A stretch of 9,868 nt of DNA. Source: QAMX01 sp003149835 (GTDB lineage Bacteria > Bacillota > Clostridia > Oscillospirales > QAMX01). The DNA lies in the NCBI GenBank assembly GCA_959600635.1, contig CAUGMN010000086.1:1-9868 (forward strand), given 5' to 3'. Position numbers and translations under genes: made by a program. Shown here piece after piece: positions 1-6,255 of the stretch (within the stretch, counting starts at the first letter, position 1; the number at the start of each line of letters is the position of its first letter). Below the pieces are notes generated by a model. The model saw only the letters and a program-made list of their open reading frames with translations, was not told the DNA's origin and did not search any database.

Positions 1-1184
1 TATTCGACGCGAGCGGCTCTGAACTCGATTTCATAGACGGCTCTGCCGTCATCGTAGTCGAGCTTGCACTCGGAGACAACCGCGTCGGCCTTGGCGACGC
101 CGGCGTGAGCGAGGGCGATGGAGAGCGCCTTGTCGGAGGAGAGATAGACGCTGGTGGTGACGGCGGGCGGAGTGTCGTCGTCGTCATCATCGTCATCGTC
201 GTCGGTGTCCTTGTCGGCCTTGCGAATATCGCCGGAAAGCGCGTCGATCTCGTAGTCATATTCAAAGCCCGCGGCCTTGAATTCGATTTCGTAGACGATC
301 GAACCGTCGTCGGCGTCGAGTTCAATTTCCAACTGCGAGACGTCTTTCTCCGCCATACCGGCGTCCGCAAGGGCGATTTGCTTGGCGGTTGCTTCGCCGA
401 TGTAGGCCTTTTCGCTCGCCGTGCCGTTGATTTGGAGGTCAGCCGGAGCGGCTTTCCCCGCGTTGATCAGCACGTTCAGCTCATGGACGTTCAGCTTAGC
501 CAGCTCGCCGGCCGTGTAAAGCGGGGTCTGGTCGAGGATTTTTTGAATCAGCGCCGCCTTGCCGAGGGAAATCCCGTAGGTGTCGGCCATGCCGCGCAGC
601 GCGTCGTCGTCGTGCACGGTCTGGCTCAGCACGGCGCCGTCAACCGCTTCGTTTTGCAGCAGACCGGCGATTTCGGTGGCGAGGCGCTGCTGAATCTGCT
701 CGCCGCGCTCGCTGTCAGAGCATTCGACCGAGAGGAGCACGGAGTTCGCCAGCTCGTTAATATATCCGTTTTTGAGCATGGAACCGATCAGCGCGTTGAG
801 CGCGACGTCGATATCCGCCCCTTTCAGCTCCATGCCGTCGAGAATGCGGACGGCGTCCTGGTTCAGCGCTTGGACTTCCAGCACGGTATCGGCGCGGTTG
901 ATCTTGATGACAATGCTCGGATTGACGTCGAGCGCGATGACCGAGTCTACACGGTGATTCGCCTGATATCGTCCGTAAGCGAAGCCGCCGCCGACAAACA
1001 GCGCCAGCGCGGCGGCGACCGACGCGACCGCGGCGATCCATTTCCGATGTGTGTTCTTTTTAGGCGTCATTTTGAGCACGATTCCTTTCTGTTCTCTGCA
1101 TCCTGAGAGGACCTGAGCCAGAACGTCGGGCGTAGCGTGCTCGACAGCCGTTTTCCATTTCGATTCGATGTCCCTGTTTTTCAT
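1..1184 (-). CDS. RsgI-like transmembrane anti-sigma factor with PepSY repeats (3' end outside window)
   Basis: Predicted membrane-bound partner of the ECF sigma factor encoded just upstream. The 394 visible residues show a short cytoplasmic N-terminus (1-45), one membrane helix (about 48-70), and an extracellular region like the RsgI middle domain (about 75-160) with the motif ALDVNPSI at 84-91. The Asn88-Pro89 bond matches the site where RsgI proteins are reported to cut themselves (recalled, not checked). A helical linker follows, then PepSY-like repeats at about 262-322 and 345 onward, separated by a run of ten Asp residues (328-337). The frame is open to the window edge. Start choice: ATG at 1184 (MKNRDIE) is 13 nt after GGAGG. 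An in-frame ATG at 1196 directly abuts that GGAGG and is too close. The cytoplasmic tail lacks the His/Cys zinc anti-sigma motif, so sigma binding is inferred from the operon. It could instead be an envelope sensor that does not bind sigma. Confidence 0.8.
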   Translation of the reverse strand, partial: MKNRDIESKWKTAVEHATPDVLAQVLSGCREQKGIVLKMTPKKNTHRKWIAAVASVAAALALFVGGGFAYGRYQANHRVDSVIALDVNPSIVIKINRADTVLEVQALNQDAVRILDGMELKGADIDVALNALIGSMLKNGYINELANSVLLSVECSDSERGEQIQQRLATEIAGLLQNEAVDGAVLSQTVHDDDALRGMADTYGISLGKAALIQKILDQTPLYTAGELAKLNVHELNVLINAGKAAPADLQINGTASEKAYIGEATAKQIALADAGMAEKDVSQLEIELDADDGSIVYEIEFKAAGFEYDYEIDALSGDIRKADKDTDDDDDDDDDDTPPAVTTSVYLSSDKALSIALAHAGVAKADAVVSECKLDYDDGRAVYEIEFRAARVE

Positions 1185-1230
1185 CCCGAAGCTCATTCCT
1201 CCGTCAAAATTGGTTTGCCCGCATGAAGCG

Positions 1231-1806
1231 TTACTCCGCCAGCGCGGCTTTCAGCTTTTTCAGGGCGCGGTGGTATTTTGAAAGAACCGTTGAAAGCGGA
1301 AGGGAGAGAAAGCGCGCGATCTCCCGATGCTTAAAACCGCTGAGCGCGTGCAGCGAGACGATCTGACATTCCTCGTCCGTCAGAGCGCGCATGGCGGCCG
1401 CAAGGACGAGCCGGTCCTCCGCGGTGAGCGTCGGATTGTCCGGGTCGGCGACCTCCGCGTTTTCCTCCTCGGCGGCAAACGGCTGCGCGCGCTTCTGATC
1501 GCGCAGCTTCATCAGCGCGAGGTTCCGCGCGATCGTCAGAAGCCACGGCATCGGCCGCTCGTTCGGGGTATAGCTGTCCGCGGCCTGAAAGACTCGGATA
1601 TAGGTCTCCTGCATCACGTCCTCCGCATCGTGCGGGTTCTTCAAAAGCGACAGGGAAAGACCGTAGACCGCCGTTTTCGTCTGCTCGTACAGCGCTGCGA
1701 GGGCGGATTGGTCTCCCGCGGCGATTGCGGCGATCTGCCGCTCGATGAGCAGACGGTTTTCGCGCTCCTGATATTCAATTGCCGACGTCTCGCATACTGA
1801 ATTCAT
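1231..1806 (-). CDS. ECF-type RNA polymerase sigma factor
   Basis: A 191-residue alternative sigma factor that would direct RNA polymerase to a stress or envelope regulon. The sigma-2 region spans about 24-105 and includes the conserved DAEDVMQETYIRVF stretch (60-73) that contacts core polymerase and the -10 element, followed by PMPWLLTIARNLALMKLRD. An acidic linker (112-128) leads to sigma-4 (about 131-190), with the helix-turn-helix in GFKHREIARFLSLPLSTVLSKY, which reads the -35 element. Sigma-3 is absent, as expected for the ECF group. The ATG at 1806 has AGGAG 8 nt upstream. The anti-sigma-like gene starts 46 nt after this stop with no terminator between them, so the two are probably co-transcribed. 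The partner has an RsgI-like ectodomain, but this protein is a standard two-domain ECF sigma and not SigI. No subgroup was assigned. Confidence 0.93.
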   Translation of the reverse strand: MNSVCETSAIEYQERENRLLIERQIAAIAAGDQSALAALYEQTKTAVYGLSLSLLKNPHDAEDVMQETYIRVFQAADSYTPNERPMPWLLTIARNLALMKLRDQKRAQPFAAEEENAEVADPDNPTLTAEDRLVLAAAMRALTDEECQIVSLHALSGFKHREIARFLSLPLSTVLSKYHRALKKLKAALAE

Positions 1807-1848
1807 AGCTCAATCTCCTGTCGATCTATACATGCGTGGGGAGGGCGT

Positions 1849-1877
1849 TTTATTGCATCGCGGAAAAAAATTGTCGC
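1849..1877 (-). promoter_or_regulatory. Weak SigA-like promoter for the sigma/anti-sigma operon
   Basis: On the minus strand GCGACA (1872-1877) and AATAAA (1849-1854) each match four of six consensus bases, with a 17-bp spacer. They lie about 43 nt upstream of the sigma-factor start and downstream of the murA terminator, so some promoter is expected here. ECF sigma genes are often self-transcribed, and an ECF-type promoter could overlap this stretch unrecognised. Confidence 0.35.
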
Positions 1878-1935
1878 CGGGGAAAATAGGAGGATACCGC
1901 GGCGGAGACTCCGGACGGCCGGGAAGGTCAACTGA

Positions 1936-1969
1936 ACAGAAAAACCGCCCGCCGGACAGCGGCGGGCGG
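1936..1969 (-). terminator. Rho-independent terminator of murA
   Basis: A perfect 10-bp GC stem (CCGCCCGCCG at 1945-1954 with CGGCGGGCGG at 1960-1969, 5-nt loop) is followed on the minus strand by TTTTTCTGTT. It lies 67 nt past the murA stop and separates murA from the sigma operon. A smaller hairpin (CCGGCA at 2004-2009 with TGCCGG at 2017-2022) sits nearer the stop but has no T-tract. Confidence 0.88.
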
Positions 1970-2035
1970 CGGCGATGTTGATAACAAACGGCCGGACGGC
2001 TTACCGGCATAGCGTCTGCCGGCGCAGGGGGGAAA

Positions 2036-3322
2036 TTATATCGCGCGCGCGAAGGGCTCGCCGTCCGTGGTGACAATGCGGATATCCGCGCCGATGCGCC
2101 GGAGCTTACTGACGATGTCTTCATATCCTCGCTCGATATGTAAGATACCGTCGATTTCCGTTTTTCCCCGCGCAGCCAGCGCGGAAATGACCAGCGCCAC
2201 GCCGGCGCGCAGATCGCAGGCGCAGACGGGCGCGCCGGTGAGCTCGGCGACCGGCGTGATAATCGCCGTTCGGCCGTCTACCTGAATTTTCGCTCCCATG
2301 CGGGCCAATTCATCCACATAGCGGAAACGGTTGTCGTACACCCCTTCGGTCACAACGCTTGTGCCGTCGGCAAGACAGAGAACGGCGACGGCCTGCGGCT
2401 GCATGTCGGTCGGGAAACCGGGATAGGGAATGGCGCGGATATTGGTGCGCCGCAGCCGCCCTGTCCGCGATACGCGGAGATAATCGTCGCCTTCAAAAAT
2501 GGTAACGCCCATTTCCTCAAACTTCGTCGTAATGCATTCCAAGTGTTTGGGAATGATGTTGTTGATCACGATTTCGCCGCCGGCCGCCGCGACTGCGGCG
2601 ACAAAGGTCCCGGCTTCGATCTGATCCGGAATGATGGAATAGACGCCTCCGTGCAGCCGCGGAACGCCGCGCACCTTGATGACGTCCGTTCCCGCGCCGC
2701 GGATCACCGCGCCCATAGAGTTCAGGAAGTTGGCGACATCGACGACGTGCGGCTCCTTCGAGGCGTTTTCAATCACCGTCAGGCCGGGGGCGCGGACGGA
2801 GGCGAGCATGACGTTGATGGTCGCGCCGACGGAGTTGTCGTCAAAATAGATGTTGCCGCTCTTGATTCCGTCGTCGGTAGTGGCGCAGATGATGCCGTTT
2901 TCGACGCGGACATGCGCGCCGAGCGCCTCAAAGCCTTTGATATGCCGGTCGATCGGCCGGCCGCCGAAATCACAGCCGCCCGGCATGCCCGCGCGCGCCC
3001 ACCCGTAGCGGCCGAGCATCGCGCCGACGAGATAATAGGAGGCGCGCATACGGCGCATCATCTCATACGGAGGTTCCTCGCAGCGCAAAGGAGAGGTATC
3101 GATTTCAAGGGTCGAATCGCTGAGATACGTCACACGGGCGCCCATGGAACAAAGGATATCAATCCACAGCGCGACGTCGCTGATCTTGGGGACGTTTTCA
3201 ATTCGGCAGACGCCTTCGACGAGAATCGTCGCCGGGAGAATGCCGACGGCCGCGTTTTTCATGCCCGCGATATTGACGGTACCGTAAAGCGGCTTCCCGC
3301 CGTTTATCACATATTTCTTCAA
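2036..3322 (-). CDS. murA: UDP-N-acetylglucosamine 1-carboxyvinyltransferase
   Basis: Cytoplasmic enzyme that transfers enolpyruvate from PEP to UDP-GlcNAc, the first committed step of peptidoglycan synthesis. From the TTG start it has 428 residues, the normal family length. Active-site residues are in place: Lys22-Asn23 in GMKNAA (the same numbers as in E. coli MurA), Cys117 in MPGGCDFGGRPIDRH (the Cys that fosfomycin alkylates, so the enzyme should be drug-sensitive on this criterion), the Asp at about 306 in FPTDMQPQ, and the Arg at about 372 in DLRAGVALV. Start choice: TTG at 3322 gives MKKYVINGG and has GAGGG 7 nt upstream. The in-frame GTG at 3340 adds six residues but has no ribosome binding site. 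The gene has its own strong promoter and terminator, so it is probably a single-gene unit. Clostridia often carry two MurA paralogues, and which one this is cannot be told from the window. Confidence 0.96.
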   Translation of the reverse strand: MKKYVINGGKPLYGTVNIAGMKNAAVGILPATILVEGVCRIENVPKISDVALWIDILCSMGARVTYLSDSTLEIDTSPLRCEEPPYEMMRRMRASYYLVGAMLGRYGWARAGMPGGCDFGGRPIDRHIKGFEALGAHVRVENGIICATTDDGIKSGNIYFDDNSVGATINVMLASVRAPGLTVIENASKEPHVVDVANFLNSMGAVIRGAGTDVIKVRGVPRLHGGVYSIIPDQIEAGTFVAAVAAAGGEIVINNIIPKHLECITTKFEEMGVTIFEGDDYLRVSRTGRLRRTNIRAIPYPGFPTDMQPQAVAVLCLADGTSVVTEGVYDNRFRYVDELARMGAKIQVDGRTAIITPVAELTGAPVCACDLRAGVALVISALAARGKTEIDGILHIERGYEDIVSKLRRIGADIRIVTTDGEPFARAI

Positions 3323-3517
3323 AAAATGACCCTCTTTCACGGGTATAGAAGCCTCCGCCCGAGCGGTCGCGCTTCAAAAGCGCGGAAGCACGCGCCGCAG
3401 TATCGGTCCGCGCGGTAAGGCGTAAAATTTCAGACGAAACAAAATCTCCAAAATGTTTACCGCAGTCGCAACGGTGACACACCTTTCAGGCTGCGCGCAA
3501 ACTTTTTGGAAACACTC
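3323..3517 (-). other. Untranslated leader of murA
   Basis: About 195 nt lie between the predicted start site and the TTG codon. A 7-bp hairpin, CGCGCTT-TTG-AAGCGCG (3371-3387), and a small CCGC/GCGG hairpin just after it stand shortly before the ribosome binding site. No known riboswitch class or convincing leader peptide was recognised. Confidence 0.4.
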
Positions 3518-3523
3518 TAACAG

Positions 3524-3552
3524 ATTATAACACCGTTCACACAATTTGTCAA
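3524..3552 (-). promoter_or_regulatory. Consensus SigA promoter of murA
   Basis: TTGACA (3547-3552) and TATAAT (3524-3529) are both perfect hexamers with a 17-bp spacer on the minus strand. Transcription should start near 3517. The -35 box contains the TGA stop codon (3549-3551) of the upstream membrane-protein gene, so the two units overlap. This is the strongest promoter seen in the window. Confidence 0.92.
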
Positions 3553-3965
3553 CTCTGAACGCGATTTCGGCTGCCGGAGCGCGTGCCGGCGCAAAGCGAG
3601 AGACTGTCGCAGAGCGTACCGGCCGGCAGGCAGAGCAGGGACCAGAGCACCGAGAACGGAAGGCAGATCTGCCCCTTATAGTTCAGCGGCACGCGCGAGT
3701 AGTCCCATATCGTCCGCTTGCGGTTAAAGGTAAAGCCGGCCGCCAGCTCCGCCGCCGTAATCAACATTCCTCCGAGCGCGCATTTGACGAGACGGGGAGC
3801 GCGGGCGAGCCGGAGATGGATCCGATACAGCCCGAACAGACAGGTGCCGCCGAGCAGCGCCATGCTCCAATGCGTCCGCTCCCGCCAGAAGATTTCAAGC
3901 GAGGGATAGAGCATGCTGCCGAGCGCGAATACTCTTAGGGAATCGGCAAATTTTTTCAAACGCAT
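3549..3965 (-). CDS. Small multi-pass membrane protein, PF06541 (putative ABC transporter, CmpB-like) family
   Basis: A 138-residue integral membrane protein. It carries the conserved features I associate with PF06541: GSMLYPSLEIFWRERTHWSM (16-35), ITAAELAAGFTFNR (69-82), and TIWDYSRVPLNYKGQICLPF (85-104). Four hydrophobic segments are visible, at about 12-27, 34-48, 60-80 and 99-122. The family name suggests an ABC-type permease, but no ATPase is nearby and the biochemical role is unknown to me. Start choice: ATG at 3965 has AAAAGG 6 nt upstream, whereas a TTG two codons earlier lies within the optimal spacing region. It follows the MATE gene by 42 nt with no terminator and is probably its operon partner. 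Its stop codon sits inside the murA -35 box. The polar tail after residue 122 is short. Confidence 0.8.
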   Translation of the reverse strand: MRLKKFADSLRVFALGSMLYPSLEIFWRERTHWSMALLGGTCLFGLYRIHLRLARAPRLVKCALGGMLITAAELAAGFTFNRKRTIWDYSRVPLNYKGQICLPFSVLWSLLCLPAGTLCDSLSLCAGTRSGSRNRVQS

Positions 3966-4007
3966 ACACAACCTTTTTATGTATAGCGTTTGCCGGAGAC
4001 GGGCGTT

Positions 4008-5369
4008 TTATTCAGCGGGGCGCGTCAGCACGCGGATCCAGCGGTAGCGGTTCACCTTGACGGCGGCGACGGCGCATTTTAAAATCTGATCCGATTTCAG
4101 ACAGGCGAAGGTCACCGTGCTCGGCAGCTTCAATACAAACGCGGAAACCATAGAGACGGGCAGGACAATACACCACATGAAGATGATGTCGTTGTACAGA
4201 ACAAATTTCGTTTCGCCGCCGCCGGAGACGATTCCCGTCAGCGCCGGCATCTGGTAGGAGGTTCCGACCACCGTCACGCAGAGGATGAGAATGAAGCTGT
4301 GCGCCAGCGACGCGCTCTCCGGCGTCACCTTGTAAAGATCGACGATGAACTGCTTGGCGCCCAGCAGCGCGAGGCTGGTGACGGCGCCGATGATCAGATA
4401 CAGCACCTGCAAGGTTTTGGCGTACTGTTTGACGTCGTCGATACGGCCTTCTCCGACCGTTTTGCCGATGACGACGCCGGAGGCCGTGGCGACGCCGTAG
4501 GTCAGCACCGTCACGACCTGAAAGATCGTCGTGGCGATGCTGGAAGCGGAAATCGCCGCCTCGCCGAGCCGGCCGATGATAGCGGTCTGAACCGACATCG
4601 CAATTCCCCACGAAGTGTTCGAGAGCACAAGCGGCAGGCCGGAGCGGAAGAAATCGCGCGCATAGGCGGCGTGCAGCACGAACAGATCCCGCAGCCGCAG
4701 CCGGATTTTTTTGTCGAGGAACAGAACGTAAACGACGATGACGGCGAACTCAACGATACGGCTGGCCAGCGTCGCAATCGCCGCGCCGCGGACGCCGAGC
4801 GGCGAAAAACCGAAATGACCGTAGATCAGACAGTAGTTCAGCCCGATGTTGACAAACAGAGAGAGCAGGGAGACGTAAAACCCGATCCGCACGGTCTCGA
4901 CGCTGCGCAGAATGCCGAGCAGGAGCGTTGAAACCGTAAAAATACAGTAAGAGAAGCAAATGATTTTCAGGTATTGCGCGCCCTCGGCGATCGCGGCGGA
5001 CTCGTTTGTCAGCAGAGACAGCGACCATTCCGGAAAGAAAAAGGCTACGGCGGTCAGAGCGGCGGAAAAAGCGATGCCGAGCCAGAAGCCGACGGTGAAG
5101 ATCCGCTTGATCGGCTCGACGCTGCGCCGTCCCCAGTACTGCGCCGCGAGGACGACCATACCGTTGGCGACGCCGCCGGCAAACATTTGTAAGAGAAACT
5201 GGATCTGATTGACAATGGTCACGCCGTTCAGCGCGGCCTGGCTATACCCGCCGATCATGACGTTGTCGGCGAGATTGACGCCAAAAGTGATGAGGTTTTG
5301 CAGCGCGATGACAGCGGAAAGCGATGCCAAGGCCGCGTAAAACTTTTTATCTCTGACAAAGACGCTCAT
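4008..5369 (-). CDS. MATE-family multidrug/cation efflux transporter
   Basis: A 453-residue polytopic membrane protein, about the usual MATE length, with roughly twelve hydrophobic helices in two homologous halves. Typical stretches are NLITFGVNLADNVMIGGYSQ in helix 1, QMFAGGVANGMVVLAAQYWG in helix 2, GRLGEAAISASSIATTIFQV at the start of the second half, and the C-terminal KSDQ...VNRYRWIRVLTR tail common in clostridial MATE proteins. Such proteins export organic cations or drugs by Na+ or H+ antiport; the substrate here cannot be predicted. Start choice: ATG at 5369 (MSVFVRDKK) lies 9 nt after GGGGA. ATG at 5378 abuts that site, and a longer frame to 5444 would add a polar, non-conserved N-terminus lying upstream of the predicted transcription start. 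A promoter sits directly upstream. The downstream partner is the PF06541 protein. Confidence 0.92.
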   Translation of the reverse strand: MSVFVRDKKFYAALASLSAVIALQNLITFGVNLADNVMIGGYSQAALNGVTIVNQIQFLLQMFAGGVANGMVVLAAQYWGRRSVEPIKRIFTVGFWLGIAFSAALTAVAFFFPEWSLSLLTNESAAIAEGAQYLKIICFSYCIFTVSTLLLGILRSVETVRIGFYVSLLSLFVNIGLNYCLIYGHFGFSPLGVRGAAIATLASRIVEFAVIVVYVLFLDKKIRLRLRDLFVLHAAYARDFFRSGLPLVLSNTSWGIAMSVQTAIIGRLGEAAISASSIATTIFQVVTVLTYGVATASGVVIGKTVGEGRIDDVKQYAKTLQVLYLIIGAVTSLALLGAKQFIVDLYKVTPESASLAHSFILILCVTVVGTSYQMPALTGIVSGGGETKFVLYNDIIFMWCIVLPVSMVSAFVLKLPSTVTFACLKSDQILKCAVAAVKVNRYRWIRVLTRPAE

Positions 5370-5434
5370 AAGACCCATTCCCCGTTTTTCTGTTTTTGTG
5401 TTTAAACGGCTGCGCCGTGCCGCAGCAGAAAATG

Positions 5435-5463
5435 AGTTTATCACAGACCCGCCGAATAGTCAA
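5435..5463 (-). promoter_or_regulatory. SigA promoter of the MATE operon
   Basis: TTGACT (5458-5463, five of six consensus bases) and TAAACT (5435-5440, four of six) have a 17-bp spacer. Transcription should start near 5428, giving a leader of about 58 nt. Right at its 5' end is a 6-bp hairpin, GCTGCG/CGCAGC (5409-5426). It could stabilise the mRNA or bind a regulator; no riboswitch was recognised. Confidence 0.75.
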
Positions 5464-5520
5464 GGCAGGTTCGCCGTGAAACAGGCCCAAAAACGGAAAT
5501 TTGAACAATTTTTGACACGC

Positions 5521-5549
5521 TTGATTTCAGACAGGCGGTGTGTTATAAT
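5521..5549 (+). promoter_or_regulatory. SigA promoter of the mazF operon
   Basis: TTGATT (5521-5526, four of six) and TATAAT (5544-5549, perfect) have a 17-bp spacer. A perfect TTGACA at 5513-5518 is present but would leave a 25-bp gap, too long to act as this promoter's -35. The promoter is divergent from the MATE promoter, with about 57 bp between the two -35 boxes, so a shared regulator could act on both. Confidence 0.8.
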
Positions 5550-5555
5550 GATAAC

Positions 5556-5856
5556 GGCTGACAGCTCGGAGCAGGTTTCCGGGGAATTCGGGGCCGGCCG
5601 CATCAAACGGCGCCGGCGCGAAAAGCGGGGCGCCGCGTCCAGCCGCTTCTCCATATTTCCCCAAGTGTCTCTCGCCGGTGTCTCTGAATACAATGACAGG
5701 GGGGAGAGAAAACGCCGATGGACGGGTAACCTGACCGGCGCGCAGAAAAAAATCACGCGCCGGAGGTTTAAAAAGCGCCTGTCCAAGGAACAATAGAATT
5801 GCGTGCTGTGTTACATAATACGGTACCGAATCTATTGTCGGCGGAGCGTGAGACTT
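5556..5856 (+). other. Long untranslated leader of the mazF operon
   Basis: About 300 nt separate the predicted start site from the mazF start. An 8-bp perfect stem, CCGGCGCG/CGCGCCGG (5735-5742 with 5756-5763, 13-nt A-rich loop), and a stem at about 5620-5652 (AAGCGG/CCGCTT) are visible. The first is followed by AGGTTTAAAAAG and not by a T-tract, so it is not a clear terminator. A GGAGG (5762-5766) overlaps its 3' arm but has no start codon at a useful distance. A UACAU pentamer lies at 5812-5816. An open frame runs through to 5796 as a very basic sequence with no family resemblance; its ATG at 5548 lies inside the -10 box, so it would not be translated from this transcript. Confidence 0.5.
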
Positions 5857-6216
5857 GTGGATGTAACTGTCAGGAGAGGAGATATTTACTATGCCGATCT
5901 CAGTCCGGTGGTCGGCAGCGAGCAGGGCGGGGTGCGCCCCGTTCTGATCGTACAGAACGATATCGGAAACAAACACAGCCCGACGGTGATCGCCGCGGCG
6001 ATTACGTCGCAGATCAATAAGGCGCGGCTGCCAACGCATATCGAGCTGTCTGCGCAGAGCTACGGGCTTTCCAAAGACAGCGTTGTGCTGCTTGAACAGA
6101 TCCGGACAATCGACAAAAAAAGGCTGAAAGAGCGGATGGGCAGAGTCGACGACGGCGTAATGAACAAGATCGACGACGCCATCGCCGTGAGCTTCGGCCT
6201 GACGGGCGAAGGATAA
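5857..6216 (+). CDS. mazF: MazF/PemK-family mRNA-cleaving endoribonuclease (toxin)
   Basis: A 119-residue sequence-specific endoribonuclease, closely like Bacillus subtilis MazF (EndoA/YdcE). The stretch GDIYYADLSPVVGSEQGGVR (8-27) and the block around LLEQIRTIDKKRL are nearly the same as I recall them from B. subtilis. The catalytic Arg25 and Thr48 of that enzyme correspond to Arg27 and Thr50 here, so activity is expected; the B. subtilis enzyme cuts at UACAU. Start choice: GTG at 5857 is 10 nt after GGAG. The earlier GTG at 5848 is only 1 nt from it, and a frame to 5803 would add residues not found in the family. No RHH-type MazE/EndoAI antitoxin is encoded immediately upstream, its usual place. 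The next gene begins 39 nt downstream and probably shares the transcript. Confidence 0.94.
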   Translation: MDVTVRRGDIYYADLSPVVGSEQGGVRPVLIVQNDIGNKHSPTVIAAAITSQINKARLPTHIELSAQSYGLSKDSVVLLEQIRTIDKKRLKERMGRVDDGVMNKIDDAIAVSFGLTGEG

Positions 6217-6255
6217 GTTCGCGCTTTTTGCGGCGCGGGCAAAGAGGAAACACAA

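Noticed and set aside
105..1106. Plus-strand open frame of 333 codons
   Set aside because: It lies antisense to the RsgI-like gene. Its product is low-complexity Val/Gly/Arg-rich sequence without family features, and the minus frame has clear domains.
1810..2124. Minus-strand open frame of 104 codons across the terminator and the murA 3' end
   Set aside because: It overlaps murA in another frame and passes through the terminator hairpin. The Arg/Pro/Ser-rich product is typical of GC-rich shadow frames.
2543..3418. Plus-strand open frame of 291 codons
   Set aside because: It is antisense to murA, which is unambiguous. The translated sequence is Asp/Arg/Ala-rich with no motif.
3198..3482. Minus-strand frame starting GTG with a Cys-rich opening (CHRCDCGKHF)
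   Set aside because: It looks briefly like a zinc-finger or leader peptide, but the only AAAGG is directly against the GTG, the rest is Arg-rich, and it overlaps the start of murA in another frame.
5735..5766. Hairpin in the mazF leader considered as a terminator or attenuator
   Set aside because: The stem is strong, but neither strand has a T-tract after it.
5398..5796. Plus-strand 132-codon basic frame before mazF, considered as an antitoxin
   Set aside because: Its first ATG lies upstream of the promoter and its next ATG (5548) lies inside the -10 box. There is no ribosome binding site and no RHH or AbrB-like pattern.
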